DNA of 64,000 bases from Pseudomonas deceptionensis (GCF_900106095.1 NZ_FNUD01000002.1:682001-746000); one strand, 5' to 3'. Counted from the stretch's first letter, positions 45,655-55,365 are shown. The notes: a model not told the origin generated them from the letters alone. Numbers and translations: made by a program.

Positions 45655-45670
45655 ACGGATATAAATCCGT
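45655..45670. promoter_or_regulatory. Palindrome in the AT-rich aguA-rfbB spacer
   Basis: ACGGAT, ATAA, ATCCGT forms a perfect 6-4-6 palindrome, within AT-rich DNA (45595-45680) between the divergent genes. It is a candidate operator; no T-run follows, so it is not a terminator. Confidence 0.4.
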
Positions 45671-45782
45671 CTTTACACCTGTCTCCGTATTTTCCTGACC
45701 TCCCACACTTGCACCCTCCCGTACATCCCCACAAGCTATGCGCCAGTCGATTAAAGCCCTCCAGGGAACAAGGAAAATCTCC

Positions 45783-46865
45783 ATGCGCATTTTAGTCACC
45801 GGCGGCGCCGGTTTTATTGGTTCAGCGTTGATCCGTCACCTGATCAAAAATACCGGGCATGAAGTCCTCAACCTCGACAAGTTGACCTACGCCGGTAACC
45901 TGGAGTCGCTGCAAAGCATCGCCACCGATACCCGTTACGAGTTCGTCCAGGCCGATATCGTCGACCAGGCCGCCGTCAGCGCCGTTATTGCGCGCTTCCA
46001 GCCCCAGGCCATCATGCACCTGGCAGCCGAGTCCCACGTAGACCGCTCCATCGACGGCCCGTCGGATTTTATCCAGACCAACATCGTGGGCACCTACAGC
46101 CTGCTCGAAGCCACCCGCGCTTACTGGCTGACCCTGCCTGAGCCGGAAAAAAGCGCGTTCCGCTTCCACCATATTTCGACCGATGAAGTGTATGGCGACC
46201 TGCACGGCGTCGACGACCTGTTCACCGAAACCACGCCTTACGCACCAAGCTCGCCGTACTCGGCCAGCAAGGCGGCGTCCGACCACCTGGTACGCGCCTG
46301 GAACCGCACTTACGGTTTGCCGGTGTTGCTGACCAACTGCTCGAACAACTACGGGCCGTTCCACTTCCCGGAAAAACTGATTCCGCTGGTAATTCTCAAC
46401 GCCCTGGCCGGTAAGCCGCTGCCGGTGTATGGCAATGGCCTGCAAGTGCGTGACTGGCTGTTCGTCGAAGATCACGCCCGTGCCCTGCTTAAAGTCGTGA
46501 CCGAAGGCACGGTGGGCGAGACTTACAACATCGGCGGGCACAACGAACAAACCAACATCGATGTGGTGCGCAGCATCTGCACACTGCTTGAAGAACTTGC
46601 ACCCGCACACCCGGCCGGCGTCGACCAATTTGCCGACCTGATTACCTTCGTCAAGGACCGCCCGGGGCACGACCAGCGCTACGCCATCGACGCCAGCAAA
46701 ATCGAGCGCGAGCTGGGCTGGGTACCCGAAGAAACATTCGAAACAGGCCTGCGCAAAACCGTGCAGTGGTACCTGGACAACCTGGAGTGGTGTCGCCGGG
46801 TTCAAGACGGCAGCTATCAAGGCGAACGACTGGGCTCCACCGAACCCAAGGACTTGATCGCGTGA
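45783..46865 (+). CDS. rfbB: dTDP-glucose 4,6-dehydratase
   Basis: A 360-residue short-chain dehydrogenase-family enzyme, second step of dTDP-L-rhamnose synthesis. NAD-binding [14 protein letters not shown] is at the N terminus, catalytic STDEVYGD and [12 protein letters not shown] follow, and [14 protein letters not shown] contacts substrate. The ATG at 45783 follows AAGGAAAA. The stop overlaps rfbD as GTGA. The gene is also called rmlB. Confidence 0.96.
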   Translation: MRILVTGGAGFIGSALIRHLIKNTGHEVLNLDKLTYAGNLESLQSIATDTRYEFVQADIVDQAAVSAVIARFQPQAIMHLAAESHVDRSIDGPSDFIQTNIVGTYSLLEATRAYWLTLPEPEKSAFRFHHISTDEVYGDLHGVDDLFTETTPYAPSSPYSASKAASDHLVRAWNRTYGLPVLLTNCSNNYGPFHFPEKLIPLVILNALAGKPLPVYGNGLQVRDWLFVEDHARALLKVVTEGTVGETYNIGGHNEQTNIDVVRSICTLLEELAPAHPAGVDQFADLITFVKDRPGHDQRYAIDASKIERELGWVPEETFETGLRKTVQWYLDNLEWCRRVQDGSYQGERLGSTEPKDLIA

Positions 46866-47746
46866 ATGACCTTAAAGCCCCTTTGAAAATCCTGATCAGC
46901 GGCAAAACCGGCCAGGTTGCGGTTGAGCTGCAAAAGCACCTTGCCGGTCTGGGCGAGCTGATAGTGCTGGGACGTGACCAGCTGGACCTGAGCCAGCCCG
47001 AGAAAATCCGGGCCCGGGTGCGGGCACACAAGCCCGACCTGATCATCAATGCCGCAGCCCATACCGCTGTGGATCAGGCTGAAAACGAACCTGAGCTGGC
47101 ATTCGCGATCAATGGCACCTCACCAGGCGTGCTGGCTGAAGAAGCCGCAGCCCTGGGCATTCCACTGATCCACTACTCCACCGACTACGTATTCGATGGC
47201 AGCAAGTCGGCGCCCTACACCGAAGACGATGTCCCCAACCCGCTGGGCGTCTACGGCAAGAGCAAGCTGGCGGGTGAACTGGCCATCGCGGCGAGCGGTG
47301 CTCAGCATTTGATCCTGCGCACCAGCTGGGTGTACTCGACCCACGGCAAGAACTTCCTGCTGACCATGCAGCGCCTGCTGCAAGAGCGGCCGGAACTGCG
47401 CGTAGTGGCGGACCAAATCGGTGCGCCGACCTGGGCCGGCACCATTGCCCGCAGCACCCGCGCCTTGATCGAGCGCTGGCAGGCCGGCGAAGCCGGGGCC
47501 TGGGGCACGTACCACCTGACCGCCCAAGGCGAAACCTCATGGTTTGGCTTCACCCAGGCCATTGCCGAGCACCTGAGTGCGCAAGGCAAGCCGTGCGCAA
47601 CGCTCGAACCCATCCCTGCCAGCGCCTACCCGACGCCCGCAGCACGACCACAGAACTCGCGCCTTGATTGCAGCCGTCTTGCCCGCGAATGGAACGTCAC
47701 CCAGCCCGACTGGCAAACCGCATTGCGTGAGTGCCTAGCCCGCTAA
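46862..47746 (+). CDS. rfbD: dTDP-4-dehydrorhamnose reductase
   Basis: A 294-residue NADPH-dependent reductase, last step of dTDP-L-rhamnose synthesis. The Rossmann motif is [11 protein letters not shown], the catalytic region [10 protein letters not shown] with YGKSKLAGE, and the C-terminal [13 protein letters not shown] is family-typical. The start is GTG at 46862, overlapping the rfbB stop. Genes for rmlA and rmlC, usually next, are not here. The gene is also called rmlD. Confidence 0.95.
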   Translation: MNDLKAPLKILISGKTGQVAVELQKHLAGLGELIVLGRDQLDLSQPEKIRARVRAHKPDLIINAAAHTAVDQAENEPELAFAINGTSPGVLAEEAAALGIPLIHYSTDYVFDGSKSAPYTEDDVPNPLGVYGKSKLAGELAIAASGAQHLILRTSWVYSTHGKNFLLTMQRLLQERPELRVVADQIGAPTWAGTIARSTRALIERWQAGEAGAWGTYHLTAQGETSWFGFTQAIAEHLSAQGKPCATLEPIPASAYPTPAARPQNSRLDCSRLAREWNVTQPDWQTALRECLAR

Positions 47747-47781
47747 CTCTCTGTAAATACTTTATTACCGGTTAAAGCCCG

Positions 47782-47836
47782 CCGTGGGAGCGAGCCTGCT
47801 CGCGAATGATCTTCGCGAGCAGGCTCGCTCCCACGG
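47782..47836. repeat. Family 1 REP pair, near-perfect hairpin
   Basis: CCGTGGGAGCGAGCCTGCTC (from 47782) continues into CGCGAA, then a short loop (TGATC), then the exact reverse complement ending GCTCGCTCCCACGG at 47836. It lies in the rfbD-dctB gap. Confidence 0.95.
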
Positions 47837-47847
47837 TTGAAGCATTT

Positions 47848-47874
47848 CTGTAGCCGCTGCCGCAGCGGCTACAG
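47848..47874. repeat. Family 2 palindrome, minimal form
   Basis: CTGTAGCCGCTGC followed directly by its reverse complement GCAGCGGCTACAG, sharing a central C, lies 11 bases after the family 1 pair. It is the end sequence of the longer family 2 repeats with no insert. Confidence 0.85.
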
Positions 47875-47923
47875 GGGCTCTGCACAGGTATACTGCGCCG
47901 TACTCTTGCGGCGCGGCCTCCCG

Positions 47924-49738
47924 ATGATCACCACCTCCTCAGTTCCTCGCAGACCCCGCTGGCGCAGCCTGGCCTTATTGGCATTGTGCCTCGCCCCTTT
48001 GTTGTGGCCGCTTCAGCACCTGGCCGAGCGCTATTACCGCAGCGAACTGGCCGGGCAAAATCGCCAGACCCTCGACCTGTACGTCGCCAACCTGCTGGGT
48101 ACGCTGCATCGTTATGAAATATTACCGCAGATTCTTGGCGAGCTGCCAGACCTGCGCGACGTGCTGGCCAACCCCGAAGATGCCCGGGCTCAGGCCAAGG
48201 CCAACCAGTTGCTGGATAGCATCAGCTCCCAGACCGGCGCGGTGGTCATGTACCTGCTCGATACCAATGGCAATACCCTGGCCACGTCTAACTGGGATAA
48301 AAGCGACAGCTTTATCGGGCGCAACTTCGCCTTTCGCCCGTATTTCAGCGAGGCAATGGCCGGCAAACTGGGGCGCTTTTTCGGGCTGGGTACCACCTCC
48401 GGCAAGCGCGGCTATTACTTCGCGGCACCGATACTCGAGGGCGATAAAAAACTCGGCGTACTGGTGGTCAAGGTCGATCTGGACCACACCGAGCAGTTGT
48501 GGGGCAACACACCCGAGCAACTGCTGGCGACTGACAACAACGGCGTGGTCATCCTCACATCACGCCCGGAGTGGCGCTTCAGAGCCACCCGCGAGCTTTC
48601 GGAGGAAGAGCGCCAGGCCATTTTCGCCATCCTGCCCTACCCGACCCGCGACCCGAAGCCGCTGGACCTCGACCTGAATGCCTGGCTGGTGCAAACCCAA
48701 AAAATCGACGAGACCGGCTGGAGCGTCAATATCCTTGCTCCGCGCACGCTGATCGACCGTTCGGTGCGTACGGTGCTCGCCATCGGTGGCGCTACCTTGC
48801 TGGTGGTCATGCTGTTGATCGGCTTGATGATGCAGCGCCGGCGCCACTACCTGGACCGGATTGCGTTTGAGGCCAAGACCCGCCATGAACTGGAAATGCG
48901 TGTGGCGGAACGCACCAGCGACCTGGAGGGGCTCAACCGGCTTCTGCGTGAAGAGGTGCTGGAGCGCGAACATGCGCAACAGGAACTCGTACGCGCCCAG
49001 GACGATCTGGTGCAAGCCGGCAAACTGTCAGCGCTGGGCACCATGTCGGCCAGCATCAGCCACGAACTCAACCAGCCGCTGGCGGCCATCCGCACTTACG
49101 CCGAAAACGCTGAAGTGTTGCTCGATCATCAGCGCATCGAAGACGCTCGCGGCAATCTCAAGCTGATCAACGAACTGACCGGGCGAATGTCCTCGATCAT
49201 CGCCCACCTGCGCGCATTCGCCCGGCGTGATCGCCATGCACCGGAAAGCGTTGCCCTGCAACCGGCGCTGGATGATGCGCTGGCATTGCTGGCCAAGCGT
49301 CGACGCAGCATGGAAGTCGAACTGATCCGCGATTTGCCCGCCGCCACGCTGTGGGTTGAAGCCGGTGAAACCCGCTTGCGTCAGGTGCTGGGCAACCTGC
49401 TGGCCAACGCCCTCGATGCCCTGACGGAAAAAGGCCCGCCCAGACGCTTGTGGCTAAGTGCCCAATCCACGGCAGAAGGCGTCACTGTTTACATTCGCGA
49501 CAACGGCCCGGGCTTTTGCATGGAAGCATTGGGCCGTGCCGGAGAGCCGTTCTACACCACCAAAACCCGCACCCAGGGTTTGGGGTTGGGGCTGGCCATT
49601 TGCGACACGCTGATCCGTGCGTTTGGCGGCGAATTGTTGTTCGCCAACCACAAGGAAGGCGGTGCCTTAATTACCTTACGCCTGCGCGCCGGCGCGCCAG
49701 GTGTCAGTTTGCAAGCCAGTGAGGACTCAAGGTCATGA
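47924..49738 (+). CDS. dctB: C4-dicarboxylate sensor histidine kinase
   Basis: A 604-residue inner-membrane kinase. TM1 is about residues 15-33 (LALLALCLAPLLWPL); a periplasmic double-Cache sensor (about 40-285) contains FRPYFSEAMAGKLGRFFGLG, the succinate-binding type motif. TM2 is about 285-307, then a coiled coil and HisKA with His380 (ISHELNQPLAAIRTYAENA). The HATPase domain has NLLANALDAL and GLGLGLAICD. It phosphorylates DctD when dicarboxylates are present. The ATG at 47924 places TM1 near the N terminus. Confidence 0.92.
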   Translation: MITTSSVPRRPRWRSLALLALCLAPLLWPLQHLAERYYRSELAGQNRQTLDLYVANLLGTLHRYEILPQILGELPDLRDVLANPEDARAQAKANQLLDSISSQTGAVVMYLLDTNGNTLATSNWDKSDSFIGRNFAFRPYFSEAMAGKLGRFFGLGTTSGKRGYYFAAPILEGDKKLGVLVVKVDLDHTEQLWGNTPEQLLATDNNGVVILTSRPEWRFRATRELSEEERQAIFAILPYPTRDPKPLDLDLNAWLVQTQKIDETGWSVNILAPRTLIDRSVRTVLAIGGATLLVVMLLIGLMMQRRRHYLDRIAFEAKTRHELEMRVAERTSDLEGLNRLLREEVLEREHAQQELVRAQDDLVQAGKLSALGTMSASISHELNQPLAAIRTYAENAEVLLDHQRIEDARGNLKLINELTGRMSSIIAHLRAFARRDRHAPESVALQPALDDALALLAKRRRSMEVELIRDLPAATLWVEAGETRLRQVLGNLLANALDALTEKGPPRRLWLSAQSTAEGVTVYIRDNGPGFCMEALGRAGEPFYTTKTRTQGLGLGLAICDTLIRAFGGELLFANHKEGGALITLRLRAGAPGVSLQASEDSRS

Positions 49739-51129
49739 GCCAACCCGTCGATTCGCGCGTACAGGTCATCCTGATCGATGATGACCCGCACCTGCGCCAG
49801 GCCCTGTACCAAACACTGGATCTGGCGGGTCTCAACGTATTGCCGCTGGCCGAGGCCAACGGTCTTGCCGGGCGCATCGGGCGTGACTGGCCGGGCGTGG
49901 TAGTCAGTGACATTCGCATGCCCGGCATGGACGGTCTTGAGCTGCTGGCCCAACTCCATGGCCAGGACGCGGAGCTGCCGGTGCTGCTGATCACCGGCCA
50001 CGGCGATGTACCACTGGCGGTGCAAGCCATGCGCGCAGGTGCCTATGATTTCCTCGAAAAACCCTTTGCCAGTGACGCGCTGCTCGATAGCGTACGCCGA
50101 GCCCTGGCCCTGCGCGCTCTGGTGCTGGATAACCGTAGCCTGCGCATGGCCCTGAGCGATCGCCAGCTGTTGAGCACGCGGTTGGTGGGCGTATCGCCAG
50201 CCATGCTGCGGCTGCGCGAACAAATCGGCGCGTTGGCAGCAACCAAGGCCGATGTACTGATTCTTGGCGAGACGGGCTCAGGCAAAGAAGTGGTCGCACG
50301 GGCGTTGCACGACCTGTCGTCCCGACGTAATGGCCCGTTTGTGGCCATCAACGCCGGTGCCCTGGCGGAGTCGGTCGTGGAAAGCGAGCTGTTCGGCCAT
50401 GAGCCGGGGGCGTTTACCGGCGCGCAAAAGCGCCGCATCGGCAAGTTTGAATTTGCCAATGGCGGCACTTTGTTCCTCGATGAAATCGAAAGCATGAGCC
50501 TGGATGTACAGGTCAAGTTGCTGCGTTTGCTGCAAGAACGTGTGGTCGAGCGGCTGGGCGGCAATCAACTGATCCCGCTGGATATCCGGGTAATCGCCGC
50601 CACCAAGGAAGACCTGCGCCAGGCGGCCGATCAGGGCCGCTTCCGCGCCGACTTGTATTACCGTCTGAACGTAGCGCCGCTGCGCATCGCCCCTTTGCGC
50701 GAACGGGGCGAAGACGTCCTGATGCTGTTTGACTATTTTGCCGGTGAAGCCAGCGTACGCCACGACCTGACGCCCAACGTGCTGCAACCGGCGCAACGGA
50801 CATTGTTACTGCGTCACGGCTGGCCGGGTAACGTGCGCGAACTGCAAAACGTCGCCGAGCGGTTCGCCCTTGGCCTGGAACTGGCCCTGGACGATAACGC
50901 CACCAACACCGCGCACGCCTCTGGCATCGAGTCGTCCGGGGGCTTGAGCGAGCAGGTCGAACACTTCGAAAAAAGCCTGATTGCCGCCGAGCTTGAACGC
51001 TCCCACAGTTCGATGCGCAGCCTGGCCGAAGCGCTGGGCGTACCGCGTAAAACCTTGCACGACAAACTGCGCAAGTACGGGCTGAACTTCGAAAGTGGCA
51101 GTCACCCTCATACTGACGAACTTGATTGA
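49735..51129 (+). CDS. dctD: Sigma-54-dependent response regulator DctD
   Basis: A 464-residue NtrC-family activator. The receiver (1-125) has Asp14-Asp16 and phosphoacceptor Asp59 in VVSDIRMPGMDG. The AAA+ domain (about 150-380) has Walker A GETGSGKE and the GAFTGA loop that contacts sigma-54. A Fis-type DNA-binding helix-turn-helix is at the C terminus (SLAEALGVPRKTLHDKLRKYG). It overlaps dctB by four bases. Its usual targets, dctA or dctPQM, are not in the window. Confidence 0.95.
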   Translation: MSQPVDSRVQVILIDDDPHLRQALYQTLDLAGLNVLPLAEANGLAGRIGRDWPGVVVSDIRMPGMDGLELLAQLHGQDAELPVLLITGHGDVPLAVQAMRAGAYDFLEKPFASDALLDSVRRALALRALVLDNRSLRMALSDRQLLSTRLVGVSPAMLRLREQIGALAATKADVLILGETGSGKEVVARALHDLSSRRNGPFVAINAGALAESVVESELFGHEPGAFTGAQKRRIGKFEFANGGTLFLDEIESMSLDVQVKLLRLLQERVVERLGGNQLIPLDIRVIAATKEDLRQAADQGRFRADLYYRLNVAPLRIAPLRERGEDVLMLFDYFAGEASVRHDLTPNVLQPAQRTLLLRHGWPGNVRELQNVAERFALGLELALDDNATNTAHASGIESSGGLSEQVEHFEKSLIAAELERSHSSMRSLAEALGVPRKTLHDKLRKYGLNFESGSHPHTDELD

Positions 51130-51141
51130 AAAGGCGATTAC

Positions 51142-51597
51142 ATGAACCGCGACAGTCGTCATCTGGAATCCGTCCTGCATCACGACATTCCGCTCACCCG
51201 TGAAATGGGCCTCAAGGTGCTGAGCTGGCAAGGCCGGCAATTGCGCCTGCAGCTGCCGCTTGAGGCCAATATCAACCACAAGAGCACCATGTTTGGCGGC
51301 AGCCTGTACTGCGGCGCGGTGCTGGCGGGTTGGGGCTGGCTGCACTTGAGCCTGCGCGAAGCGGGGATTGATGACGGGCATATCGTGATTCAGGAAGGCC
51401 ACATCAGCTACCCGCTGCCCGTGACCCAGGACGCCATCGTGCTGTGCGATGCGCCTGATGATGTGGCCTGGAACAAGTTTTTGGCTATGTACAAACGCCA
51501 CGGCCGCGCACGGATAACCCTCGACACACGGGTGATCAATGTTGACGGCGCAGATGATGCGGTGCGGTTTAGCGGGCAGTACGTGTTGCATCGCTAG
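51142..51597 (+). CDS. YiiD C-terminal-type thioesterase
   Basis: A 151-residue cytoplasmic hot-dog-fold protein of the YiiD_C family. Features are HDIPLTREMGLKVLSW, NINHKSTMFGGSLYCGAVLAGWGWLHL and EGHISYPLPVTQD. The HKSTMFGGS segment is the family core. E. coli YiiD is a fusion with an acetyltransferase; here only the thioesterase half exists. Substrate unknown. It lies 12 bases after dctD on the same strand and may be cotranscribed. Confidence 0.88.
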   Translation: MNRDSRHLESVLHHDIPLTREMGLKVLSWQGRQLRLQLPLEANINHKSTMFGGSLYCGAVLAGWGWLHLSLREAGIDDGHIVIQEGHISYPLPVTQDAIVLCDAPDDVAWNKFLAMYKRHGRARITLDTRVINVDGADDAVRFSGQYVLHR

Positions 51598-51613
51598 GCC
51601 AAGGAAAACCACC

Positions 51614-51698
51614 TGTAGCCGCTGCCGAAGGCTGCGATAAGGTCCGAAGGGCCTTCAGGACTGCTACGCAGCCCATCGCAGCCTCGTCAGCGGCTACA
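51614..51698. repeat. Inverted repeat, family 2
   Basis: TGTAGCCGCTGCCGAAGGCT at the left and CAGCGGCTACA at the right end (51698), with GGCTGCGAT/ATCGCAGCC also pairing inside. It lies between the convergent thioesterase gene and cysQ. Confidence 0.8.
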
Positions 51699-51713
51699 GG
51701 TTTTGCGGGGCGC

Positions 51714-52541
51714 TCAGGCTTTTGCCAAATTCAGCAATTTTTCACGCCACGGTGCCTTGGCAGGCAACGCCAAAAACGAGTCATTGAGCAACGACTCACG
51801 GGCCGGGTAACTGAACGGCTCGCCATCCAGTTGCAGCACCACACCCCCTGCGCCTTCCAGCACGCCTTGAGCCGCTGCCGTGTCCCACTGCGAAGTCGGC
51901 GCCAGCCGCGGGTAACAGTCGGCAGCGCCCTCAGCCAGCAGACAGAATTTCAACGAGCTGCCCACGCTGGTCAGTTGCAACTCCCCCAGATGCTCACTCA
52001 GCCCGGCCAGCAAACGCTCTTGCTCGGGGCTGGAATGGCGACGGCTGGCGACCACGGTCAACGCTTCACCTTCAGGCGGTGTGTTGCGCACGCTGATGGG
52101 CACAACGTCACCGGCATCCGCCCGCCATGCACCCAGGCCCGCGCCACCGTAGTAGCAACGACCGCTGGTGGGCATGGAAACCACACCAAACACCACGCGG
52201 CCTTGCTCGATCAGCGCAATGTTGACGGTGAACTCTTCACTGCCCGAGATAAATTCCTTGGTGCCATCCAGCGGGTCGACCAGCCACCAGCGCGTCCACC
52301 CGGCACGTACGCCTTGGGGGATGTTGGCGTCTTCTTCCGACAGCACCGGGATGCTCGGGTCCAGCGCCGTCAGACCCTCCAGCAGCACGTGGTGCGCCGC
52401 CAGATCAGCGGCCGTTACCGGCGAGTCATCAGCCTTGGTGATAACTTCAGTATCCGCACGCCAGAACGGCAAAATGGCGGCGCCAGCGGCATGGGCCAGG
52501 GTGATGACGCCCTCAAGCAACGGATGCGGCAAACCACTCAC
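51714..52541 (-). CDS. cysQ: 3'(2'),5'-bisphosphate nucleotidase CysQ
   Basis: A 275-residue inositol monophosphatase-fold phosphatase that converts 3'-phosphoadenosine 5'-phosphate to AMP, removing the inhibitory by-product of sulfate assimilation. The Mg sites are visible: LSEEDANIP, WLVDPLDGTKEFISG and TSQWDTAAAQGVLEGAGG. It overlaps nudE by four bases, downstream of it. Confidence 0.95.
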   Translation of the reverse strand: MSGLPHPLLEGVITLAHAAGAAILPFWRADTEVITKADDSPVTAADLAAHHVLLEGLTALDPSIPVLSEEDANIPQGVRAGWTRWWLVDPLDGTKEFISGSEEFTVNIALIEQGRVVFGVVSMPTSGRCYYGGAGLGAWRADAGDVVPISVRNTPPEGEALTVVASRRHSSPEQERLLAGLSEHLGELQLTSVGSSLKFCLLAEGAADCYPRLAPTSQWDTAAAQGVLEGAGGVVLQLDGEPFSYPARESLLNDSFLALPAKAPWREKLLNLAKA

Positions 52542-53104
52542 GGCTGGAACACTCCGCGCTGGGTCAACAGGTCGCGGGCCAGGTACAGCGCAGCCAAAGC
52601 ACGGCCTTCGCTGAATTGCGGGTTGAGCACCAGGCTCGACAATTCACGCAGATTGACGCGTTCAACGCGCATCGGCTCGGGCTCGTCGCCTTCCAGACGC
52701 TCTTCATACAGATCGGTAGCCAGTACCACCTGGATTTTTTGGCTCATATAACCCGGGGACAGTGACAGCTCGGTCAAATGCTCCAGCTGACGGGCGCCGT
52801 AGCCGGCCTCTTCCTTCAACTCCCGCTCAGCGGCCGCCAGTACATCCTCACCCGGCTCGATCAGGCCTTTGGGCAACGACACTTCATATTCATCGGTACC
52901 ACCGCAATACTCTTCAACCAGAATCGCGTGCTCGGCATCGATCATGGCCACAATCATGACCGCGCCATAGCCATTACCGCGCCCCACCAACCGTTCGTAA
53001 GTACGCTCAACGCCATTGGAAAAGCGCAGCTGCACTTCTTCGACCCGAAACAATCGGCTACTGGCAACAATTTCACGGGCAAGTACGGTGGGTTTTTGGC
53101 GCAT
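52538..53104 (-). CDS. nudE: ADP compounds hydrolase NudE
   Basis: A 188-residue Nudix hydrolase acting on Ap3A, ADP-ribose and NADH. The Nudix box GLIEPGEDVLAAAERELKEE (G-x5-E-x7-REU-x-EE-x-G-U) continues into AGYG. The N terminus (KPTVLAREIVASSRLFRVEEVQLRFSNG) is typical of the NudE group. It is the first gene of the minus-strand nudE-cysQ pair, divergent from yrfG. Confidence 0.95.
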   Translation of the reverse strand: MRQKPTVLAREIVASSRLFRVEEVQLRFSNGVERTYERLVGRGNGYGAVMIVAMIDAEHAILVEEYCGGTDEYEVSLPKGLIEPGEDVLAAAERELKEEAGYGARQLEHLTELSLSPGYMSQKIQVVLATDLYEERLEGDEPEPMRVERVNLRELSSLVLNPQFSEGRALAALYLARDLLTQRGVFQP

Positions 53105-53192
53105 AGCGGCTCCTCAATATGAACGGGGTACTATACCCCGGCTTTTCCGATTGTCTGTGTCGGAAATTTTTCACCTGTAGGAGAAGTTTTGC

Positions 53193-53855
53193 ATGACCGT
53201 TTTACCTTGGCGCGACATCGATACCGTGCTGCTCGACATGGACGGCACGCTGCTCGACCTGCACTACGACAATCACTTCTGGATGGAACACCTGCCCCAG
53301 CGCTATGCCGAGCTGCATGACATCAGCCGGGCAATGGCCGATCTGGAACTGACGCCGCTGTTCGAGCGCAATGCCGGCCAGCTCAAATGGTATTGCCTGG
53401 ATTTCTGGAGCCGCGAACTGAAGATCCCGGTGCGCGAGCTCAAGCTCGAAACCGCTCATCTGATTGCCTTGCGCTCCGACGCCGATACTTTCCTGGCCGC
53501 GATCAAACAGGCGGGCAAGCGGGTGATCATGATCACCAACGCACACCGTGATTCCTTGTCGCTGAAACTGGAACGCATCGAACTGGCGCCTTATTTCGAG
53601 CGCCTGATCAGCTCCCACGACTACGGCTTCCCCAAGGAAAGCCCTGCCTTTTGGGATGCCCTGCAAGCCGATATCGACTTTGACCCGAGCCGCAGCCTGT
53701 TTATCGACGACACTTTGCCGATCCTGCGCAGTGCCCGGGATTTTGGCGTAGCCCACTTGTTGGCGGTCAAACAGCCCGACAGCAAAAAAGGCCCGAAAGA
53801 CACCGAGGAATTCACCGCGCTGGGGGATTATCGCGAGTTGCTGGAAGGGTTGTGA
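53193..53855 (+). CDS. yrfG: GMP/IMP nucleotidase, HAD superfamily
   Basis: A 220-residue cytoplasmic phosphatase that dephosphorylates purine monophosphates. The HAD nucleophile motif is LLDMDGTLLDLHYDN, motif II MITNAH, and the acidic motif IV FIDDTLPILRSA. The start follows TAGGAG. The nudE-yrfG divergent pair is common in gammaproteobacteria and groups enzymes of nucleotide housekeeping. Confidence 0.94.
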   Translation: MTVLPWRDIDTVLLDMDGTLLDLHYDNHFWMEHLPQRYAELHDISRAMADLELTPLFERNAGQLKWYCLDFWSRELKIPVRELKLETAHLIALRSDADTFLAAIKQAGKRVIMITNAHRDSLSLKLERIELAPYFERLISSHDYGFPKESPAFWDALQADIDFDPSRSLFIDDTLPILRSARDFGVAHLLAVKQPDSKKGPKDTEEFTALGDYRELLEGL

Positions 53856-53865
53856 ATCTCTGAAC

Positions 53866-53920
53866 CTGTGGGAGCGAGCCTGCTCGCGAAGGGCGTTCGC
53901 GAGCAGGCTCGCTCCCACAG
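53866..53920. repeat. Family 1 REP pair, near-perfect hairpin
   Basis: CTGTGGGAGCGAGCCTGCTC (from 53866) continues into CGCGAA; the reverse complement ends GCTCGCTCCCACAG at 53920, with a short loop (GGGCG). It lies between the convergent yrfG and LysM-protein genes. Confidence 0.95.
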
Positions 53921-53932
53921 GGTAAAATCGGC

Positions 53933-54373
53933 TTACTCAGGAATACGCAGCGTCTGGCCCGGGTAGATTTTGTTCGGGTCCTTGAGCATCGGTTTGTTGG
54001 CTTCGAAAATTTTGTTGTACTGGTTGGCGTTGCCGTACACCTGCAGCGAAATCGCGCTCAGGGTGTCGCCTTTTTTCACCACCACGAAGCGCGAAGCCAC
54101 CACGGTCGGGCCGGTGACGGTAATCTGGTCTTCAACACTGGCCACGCCTGCGATATTGCCCGCTGCCAGGATGATTTTTTCTTTCTCTTCCTGCGTGGCC
54201 ACTTCGCCACTGACCGTCACTTTGTCACCGTCAACGGTGGCCGTGATATTTGGATTGCCCAAGCCCACTTCCTGCACGTGCTTTTTGAGTTCCTCACCGG
54301 CATTGGCGTTGCCGGGTGTCAGCAGATTGATCAGTTTTTCACCAGCTTCTTTCACAAAACTGAAAATGCTCAT
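53933..54373 (-). CDS. BON-LysM protein (YgaU/Kbp-like)
   Basis: A 146-residue protein with no signal peptide. A BON domain is about residues 25-90 (NPNITATVDGDKVTVSGEVATQEEKEKII) and a LysM domain about 96-145 (VVVKKGDTLSAISLQVYGNANQYNKIFEANKP...IYPGQTLRIPE). E. coli Kbp of the same layout binds potassium in the cytoplasm; here that role is inferred by architecture. It is a single gene, divergent from the LysR gene. Confidence 0.93.
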   Translation of the reverse strand: MSIFSFVKEAGEKLINLLTPGNANAGEELKKHVQEVGLGNPNITATVDGDKVTVSGEVATQEEKEKIILAAGNIAGVASVEDQITVTGPTVVASRFVVVKKGDTLSAISLQVYGNANQYNKIFEANKPMLKDPNKIYPGQTLRIPE

Positions 54374-54477
54374 AAATCACGCTCCTAGGGTTGGAAGATC
54401 CAGACCCATGAGCGTAGACCATCATTGACGCGAGCAAGCGCGCTAGAATCGCCCACTGAATTTCGCCTGGAGCGACG

Positions 54478-55365
54478 ATGGACATCAAACAGCTGAAATT
54501 CCTCATTGCCCTCGATGAAACCCGGCATTTCGGCCAGGCTGCCGCCCGCTGCCATATCACCCAGCCCACTTTGTCCATGCGCTTGCGCAGCCTCGAGCAA
54601 GAGCTCGACCTGCAACTGGTCAACCGCGGTCAGCGTTTTGAAAGCTTCACCGCCCCCGGCGAACGCGTACTGGCCTGGGCCCGCACCGTGCTGGCCGCCT
54701 ACGATGGCTTGCAAGCCGAAGCGGCCGCCTGCCGCGGAAACCTCATCGGCACCTTGCGCCTGGGGGTCGTGCCACTGTCGAGTTTTGATCCGCTGCCTTT
54801 ATTGCAGCGTTTGCACCAGGCACATCCCGAGTTGCGTTTCGAGTTATCGGCGCTCAGTTCCGAGCAAATCCTTGAACAGCTGGCCAGTAATCGGCTGGAC
54901 GTGGGCGTGTCCTACCTTGAGCGCCTCGATCAGGAACGCTTTGATTCACTCGCCCTCGGCGAAACCCGTATGGGCCTGCTGTACGACCAGCGGTATTTCA
55001 GCTTTGGCGATCAGCCGTTGAGCTGGGAAGCGCTGATTGAGTTGCCGTTGGGCCTGCTCAGCAGTGGCATGCACTTTCGCCAGTCCATCGACCATAACTT
55101 CCACAGTCGCGGCCTCACCCCGCAACCGCTGCTGCAAACCGATGCCGTTCATCAACTGTTACAAGCTGTCCATGGCGGGCTGTGCTGCGCGGTGATGCCC
55201 CTTGAAGGCGGACTGGAAGCACTGACCGATCACCTGCGCCTGCACCCCATAGAAGACGCCCGCACCTTGGCCAGACTGGGTTTGATCATGCGTCGTGAAG
55301 CCCCGCGTTCCGCCCTGGCCGAAGCCTGCTTTGCGCTCTATCAGAAATCACCAGACCCTTCTTGA
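54478..55365 (+). CDS. LysR family transcriptional regulator
   Basis: A 295-residue regulator with an N-terminal helix-turn-helix (about 1-60, QLKFLIALDETRHFGQAAARCHITQPTLSMRLRSLE) and an effector domain (about 90-290). GGAG precedes the ATG. It stands 94 bases upstream of fdhD in the same direction, so it may regulate the fdhD-molybdoenzyme pair; this is inference from position only. Confidence 0.88.
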   Translation: MDIKQLKFLIALDETRHFGQAAARCHITQPTLSMRLRSLEQELDLQLVNRGQRFESFTAPGERVLAWARTVLAAYDGLQAEAAACRGNLIGTLRLGVVPLSSFDPLPLLQRLHQAHPELRFELSALSSEQILEQLASNRLDVGVSYLERLDQERFDSLALGETRMGLLYDQRYFSFGDQPLSWEALIELPLGLLSSGMHFRQSIDHNFHSRGLTPQPLLQTDAVHQLLQAVHGGLCCAVMPLEGGLEALTDHLRLHPIEDARTLARLGLIMRREAPRSALAEACFALYQKSPDPS

